The notes beneath the pieces were generated by a model. That model was given only the letters and a program-made list of their open reading frames with translations. It did no database searches and was not told the origin of the DNA. A DNA stretch of 8,498 bases from Nitrospirota bacterium (lineage in GTDB: Bacteria > Nitrospirota > Thermodesulfovibrionia > UBA6902 > DSMQ01), in assembly GCA_016207865.1 (NCBI GenBank), contig JACQZD010000079.1:1-8498 (forward strand). The letters run 5' to 3'. A program made the position numbers and the translations under genes. How positions within the stretch are numbered: position 1 is the first letter of the stretch; each line of letters opens with the position of its first letter. This document shows, in pieces, positions 6,816-8,498 of this stretch.

Positions 6816-6862
6816 AAGCTCTTGCTTCAAAAAACCGATAGGCAAGCTCTTACCTGTTTTTT
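6816..6862. terminator. Possible bidirectional terminator between convergent genes
   Basis: This stretch lies where plus-strand transcription from the permease/microprotein genes meets minus-strand transcription from the antitoxin. AGGCAA and TTACCT (6840-6845 and 6850-6855) can form an imperfect stem followed by TTTTTT at 6857-6862 on the plus strand. On the minus strand the same stem is improved by a G-U pair. Further T-tracts on the minus strand (opposite 6829-6834 and 6808-6814), plus a 4-bp AAGC/GCTT hairpin, could end antitoxin transcription. AAGCTCTT also occurs twice as a direct repeat (6816-6823, 6844-6851). The hairpins are weak, so the call is tentative. Confidence 0.35.
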
Positions 6863-6872
6863 ACCCATCACA

Positions 6873-6888
6873 CCTGCCGGCCGGCAGG
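6873..6888. repeat. 16-bp perfect palindrome CCTGCCGGCCGGCAGG
   Basis: CCTGCCGG at 6873-6880 is followed directly by its complement CCGGCAGG. It is the most GC-rich patch in an otherwise AT-rich convergent intergenic region. It has no loop, so as RNA it would fold only by opening the centre. It may be a dispersed palindromic repeat or a protein-binding site; it is not followed by a T-tract on either strand within a few bases. Confidence 0.6.
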
Positions 6889-6931
6889 GTCTTATTGCCC
6901 CACCACTTGCTTACCGGTTTTGTCTATTAAT

Positions 6932-7276
6932 TTATAGGGGTCTTCGCGTAAGAGTGTGAGTAAAATTTGCCCCTGCCTTCTTTTCAACCAGCCCTATACG
7001 CTCTAAATACTTCACATCATCAACTATATTTTTAACGTCTCTTTTTGCCATCCGTGCAAGTTCATTGAGTGAAGAAGGCTTTTTTATCTTGATAATGTGC
7101 AGGAGTTCAAGCCTCTTAGGCGTCATAACCTTTCTAAACGCGGTAAAAGTGGTGAAGTAAACGCCTGTTTCCTTCTTTACCTTTTCTCCCCTTGCAATAG
7201 CCTCGCCGGTTTTTACAAAATCATCAAGCGCTGTCTTTATGTCCTTAATGCCTATCTTGATTTTTTTTACTCTCAT
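6932..7276 (-). CDS. Winged-helix antitoxin, HVO_A0114/TumA-like
   Basis: This 114-residue protein begins MRVKKIKIGIKDI, continues through GVYFTTFTAFRKVMTPKRLELL (about 38-59), and has a MarR-like winged helix at about 52-100: helix 1 KRLELLHII, helix 2 SLNELARMAK, recognition helix VKNIVDDVKYLERIGLV. This matches the HVO_A0114-type DNA-binding family that serves as the antitoxin of TumE-family toxins. It should neutralise the upstream toxin and repress the shared promoter. Its ATG overlaps the toxin stop (ATGA), with GAGGTG five bases upstream as ribosome site, so translation is coupled. The C-terminus after AGA looks abrupt. If one G were removed from the G4 run (plus-strand 6970-6973) the frame would run on to a TAA at 6892-6894, giving about 127 residues with an LLTLLREDPYKLIDKTG-like tail. 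A frameshift is therefore possible, real or from sequencing. Toxin-first order is known for this class. Confidence 0.8.
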   Translation of the reverse strand: MRVKKIKIGIKDIKTALDDFVKTGEAIARGEKVKKETGVYFTTFTAFRKVMTPKRLELLHIIKIKKPSSLNELARMAKRDVKNIVDDVKYLERIGLVEKKAGANFTHTLTRRPL

Positions 7277-7563
7277 AGTTCACCTCTCTTGTATTTTTCA
7301 ACATCATTATAAAAGTCATGAGCCAATTTTCTAAGGCTGACAAACCTGTATGCCTCTGTTTTATTTTTTATATGTCTGTGGTCTCCTTTGCCTTCTGCAT
7401 TGTCATAACCTATTACTCTTACTTCATTTACAACATAAACCAGTGAATATTTATAACCATGCGGTTTATCCCCGGTGGATTCAGGTAATCTCCACATCGT
7501 AATCTCAATAGTATTTTCAAGCTCATCTATAATCTTTTCAGCCCTTATTAAATCCGCCTTCAT
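7273..7563 (-). CDS. tumE: TumE-family toxin (DUF6516)
   Basis: From ATG 7563 the protein has 96 residues. Family motifs are MWRLPES (23-29), HGYKYSLVYV (35-44), VIGYDNAEGKGDHRH (50-64) and YRFVS (72-76), with an acidic DFYNDV segment near the end. These match the DUF6516/TumE group, small toxins of the RelE/ParE-like kind thought to act on RNA or translation; the H35 and GDHRH histidines are candidate active-site residues (inference). A longer frame from TTG 7602 exists but its extra codons coincide with a TTGACA/TATAAT promoter, so it is rejected. There is no room for a Shine-Dalgarno after that promoter, which suggests a leaderless message. The gene overlaps its antitoxin by four bases. 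The family call is strong; toxicity is inferred. Confidence 0.85.
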   Translation of the reverse strand: MKADLIRAEKIIDELENTIEITMWRLPESTGDKPHGYKYSLVYVVNEVRVIGYDNAEGKGDHRHIKNKTEAYRFVSLRKLAHDFYNDVEKYKRGEL

Positions 7564-7567
7564 TAAT

Positions 7568-7599
7568 GGTATATTATACCTATAAAGAAAATATGTCAA
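7568..7599 (-). promoter_or_regulatory. Toxin-antitoxin promoter with palindromic operator
   Basis: On the minus strand TTGACA (7599-7594) is followed after 15 bases by TATAAT (7578-7573), both perfect sigma-70 hexamers though with short spacing. TAATAT at 7576-7571 gives a 17-base spacer as an alternative -10. The -10 is embedded in GGTATA-A-TATACC (7580-7568), a perfect 6-bp-arm palindrome and a likely site for the winged-helix antitoxin. The expected start of transcription is near 7566, about three bases from the toxin ATG. Confidence 0.7.
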
Positions 7600-7643
7600 C
7601 AATCCATGAAAAATTTTATAGATAGATTTTTTACTGTAACCTT

Positions 7644-7674
7644 AGATCCCCTGTGGTCTTGCCACAGGGAATCT
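7644..7674. repeat. Palindromic repeat with 12-position stem
   Basis: AGAT-C-CCCTGTGG (7644-7656), loop TCTTG (7657-7661), and CCACAGGG-A-ATCT (7662-7674) form an inverted repeat of 4 + 8 pairs with one C/A mismatch. It is GC-rich within AT-rich surroundings and has no T-tract directly after it, so it looks more like a dispersed REP-type element than a terminator. No upstream plus-strand gene needs a terminator here, and it differs in sequence from the repeats around the GIY-YIG gene. Confidence 0.65.
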
Positions 7675-7847
7675 CAATATTCTTTGAGCCATTTTAAGCT
7701 AATATTGGGGGAAAATGAAAAAGCCATTGAAATTAAAGAATAATGTCTCTAAAATATTTTTCCGTTAAGGTATAATATTTATGCCGGTTATTGTTTTCCC
7801 GGCTGTTTCCCTTGTAATATTAAGAGGAGAGCAGGGGTTTGCATAGC

Positions 7848-7887
7848 TTGACAATGTGTATAAAACAAGATAAAATACACATGGAGG
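7848..7887 (+). promoter_or_regulatory. vapBC promoter, inverted-repeat operator and ribosome site
   Basis: TTGACA (7848-7853), a 17-base spacer and TAAAAT (7871-7876) make a near-consensus sigma-70 promoter. ATGTGTAT (7854-7861) and ATACACAT (7875-7882) are perfect inverted 8-bp arms whose centres are 21 bases apart, about two helical turns; the right arm overlaps the -10. This is the layout expected for an antitoxin-dimer operator controlling its own operon. GGAGGTGA (7883-7890) is the ribosome site for ATG 7898. Confidence 0.75.
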
Positions 7888-7897
7888 TGAGAAAAGC

Positions 7898-8107
7898 ATG
7901 AAAGCCGAATTAAAGGTCAGAAAACAGTTTATTCTTGATATTGCAAAAATCAAAACCATCAGGAAGATTACAAGAGCAAAAACAGATACAGAAGCCATTA
8001 ACAAGGCCATGGACACCTTAATAGCTGACAACAAAATCAGGAGAGTTCTCTTGTCAATTAAAGGCAAGGGAAATATTAAGGATGTTTATGGCAGATGCCA
8101 GAGTTAA
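7898..8107 (+). CDS. vapB: VapB-like antitoxin
   Basis: This 69-residue basic protein carries the segment KITRAKTDTEAINKAMDTLIADNKIRR (split here by position: about 23-49), where T-D-T-E-A-I-N-x-A is the typical helix motif of VapB-type antitoxins paired with PIN toxins. The N-terminal KVRKQFILDIAKIK would supply the DNA-binding and dimer part, probably ribbon-helix-helix-like. The C-terminal SIKGKGNIKDVYGR should wrap the toxin and block its active site. A strong ribosome site (GGAGGTGA) and a near-consensus promoter with a two-turn inverted repeat precede it. It overlaps the downstream toxin gene by 20 bases, so the pair is co-translated. The role is clear from the family motif plus the PIN partner; the exact VapB subfamily is uncertain. 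Confidence 0.8.
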   Translation: MKAELKVRKQFILDIAKIKTIRKITRAKTDTEAINKAMDTLIADNKIRRVLLSIKGKGNIKDVYGRCQS

Positions 8108-8498
8108 AATCCTCCTTGATGCCTCAATATACATCCCCTTTATCAATAAAGGCATCTCCTATCAATTTCTTGAACTTGAAATTGAAAAACCGGTGGTATA
8201 CTTAAGCGCAGTGGTAATAAAAGAGCTTTATGCCGGAGCCTTTGACAATAATTCCATAGAGCTTCTTGATGAATTATATGGTGTTTTTTACAGCACCGGC
8301 AGGTTGATAGTCCCTTTAGCGTCTGATTGGCAGAAAGCCGGAAAAGTTATCGCTAAACTTGGACGGAAATATGGGTTTGAAGAGAAGTTTTTGGCAAAAA
8401 TTCAAAATGATGTCTTAATCGCTCTTTCGGCAAGACAAATCGGGGCGATTTTAGTCACTCATAATGCAAAGGATTTTTTAAGAATAAAAGAGTTTGTG
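8088..8498 (+). CDS. vapC: VapC-like PIN-domain toxin ribonuclease, 3' end cut by window
   Basis: ATG 8088 has AAGG (8078-8081) six bases upstream and opens a frame that is still open at base 8498; 137 residues are visible. PIN-domain acidic residues are in place: D11 in ILLDASIYIPFI, E46 in SAVVIKELYAG, D108 in QNDVLIALSAR, and the T124-x-N126-x-x-D129 element (THNAKDF). Together they bind Mg2+ and cut RNA; VapC toxins usually cut initiator tRNA or the sarcin-ricin loop of 23S rRNA, but the target here cannot be inferred. At 137 residues, with the final motif already passed, nearly all the protein is present. ATG 8082, in frame two codons earlier, is an alternative start with poorer ribosome-site spacing. 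It overlaps its antitoxin by 20 bases. Family call is very firm. Confidence 0.95.
   Translation, partial: MADARVKILLDASIYIPFINKGISYQFLELEIEKPVVYLSAVVIKELYAGAFDNNSIELLDELYGVFYSTGRLIVPLASDWQKAGKVIAKLGRKYGFEEKFLAKIQNDVLIALSARQIGAILVTHNAKDFLRIKEFV

Larger units (their letters stand above)
7564..7897. other. Intergenic region between two divergent toxin-antitoxin modules
   Basis: These 334 bases hold the minus-strand promoter (7568-7599), a long palindromic repeat (7644-7674) and the plus-strand vapBC promoter (7848-7887). Between 7680 and 7847 the DNA is AT-rich with only tiny frames: 16 residues from ATG 7714 and 21 residues from ATG 7781, neither with a recognisable product. GGTATAATAT at 7769-7778 repeats ten bases of the toxin promoter, on the opposite strand. 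No RNA gene is recognised. Confidence 0.7.

Noticed and set aside
7097..7312. 71-codon plus-strand open frame
   Set aside because: It is antisense to the winged-helix antitoxin and toxin overlap, whose motifs are clear.
7564..7602. N-terminal extension of the TumE-type toxin from TTG 7602
   Set aside because: The codons coincide with TTGACA and TATAAT hexamers and a palindrome, and the family motifs begin after ATG 7563.
7714..7846. Tiny frames of 16 (7714-7764) and 21 (7781-7846) residues
   Set aside because: No recognisable product or helix; the first has G-rich sequence upstream but no neighbour context, the second directly abuts a TATAAT-like stretch.
7765..8067. 100-codon minus-strand open frame
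   Set aside because: It is antisense to vapB and its promoter; hydrophobic but without motifs. A partial remnant in 7765-7846 cannot be excluded but is not supported.
1..8498. CRISPR array, tRNA, rRNA, transposase or integrase
   Set aside because: No spaced direct-repeat array, cloverleaf, rRNA-like stretch or recombinase motif was seen on either strand by eye.

Overview
The window looks like accessory chromosome of an anaerobic-type, Gram-negative bacterium. The gene styles are two radical SAM proteins with C-terminal cysteine clusters, a GT-C membrane glycosyltransferase, FtsX/MacB-type permeases and stacked toxin-antitoxin modules. Together with moderate GC and many short palindromic intergenic repeats, they suggest a Nitrospirota- or Desulfobacterota-like genome. 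That placement is a guess from gene style; no rRNA or other phylogenetic marker is present.

Region 1 (1-4018, plus strand): a radical SAM/SPASM protein truncated by the window start, then a small AT-rich GIY-YIG nuclease gene, then a polytopic GT-C-like glycosyltransferase whose 3' end overlaps a second radical SAM protein. The nuclease gene sits between two inverted copies of a 29-bp palindromic repeat. The copies differ by a compensatory pair of stem changes and one loop base, so the unit looks like a passenger inserted between co-directional genes. The surrounding radical SAM-GT-C-radical SAM set probably makes or modifies a membrane-linked or surface glycan or lipid; the substrate cannot be read from the sequence.

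Region 2 (4071-6800, plus strand): two FtsX-like ABC permeases overlapping by ATGA, then two very small membrane proteins (65 and 34 residues). The second lies one base after the first and has a near-perfect Shine-Dalgarno. The permease pair resembles those linked to FTR1/P19 iron-uptake loci, but no ATPase gene is visible here. A convergent intergenic region with T-tracts and a 16-bp perfect palindrome follows.

Region 3 (6892-8498): two type II toxin-antitoxin modules, divergently transcribed. On the minus strand a TumE-family toxin precedes a winged-helix antitoxin (ATGA overlap). Its promoter has a 13-bp palindrome on the -10 element and is so close to the ATG that the mRNA may be leaderless. 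The antitoxin C-terminus may carry a one-base frameshift at a G4 run. On the plus strand a VapB-like antitoxin overlaps a PIN-domain VapC toxin that runs off the window. Its promoter (TTGACA-17-TAAAAT) contains an 8-bp inverted repeat with arms about two helical turns apart, a probable autoregulatory operator. The 334 bp between the modules hold both promoters and a long palindromic repeat, and no credible gene.
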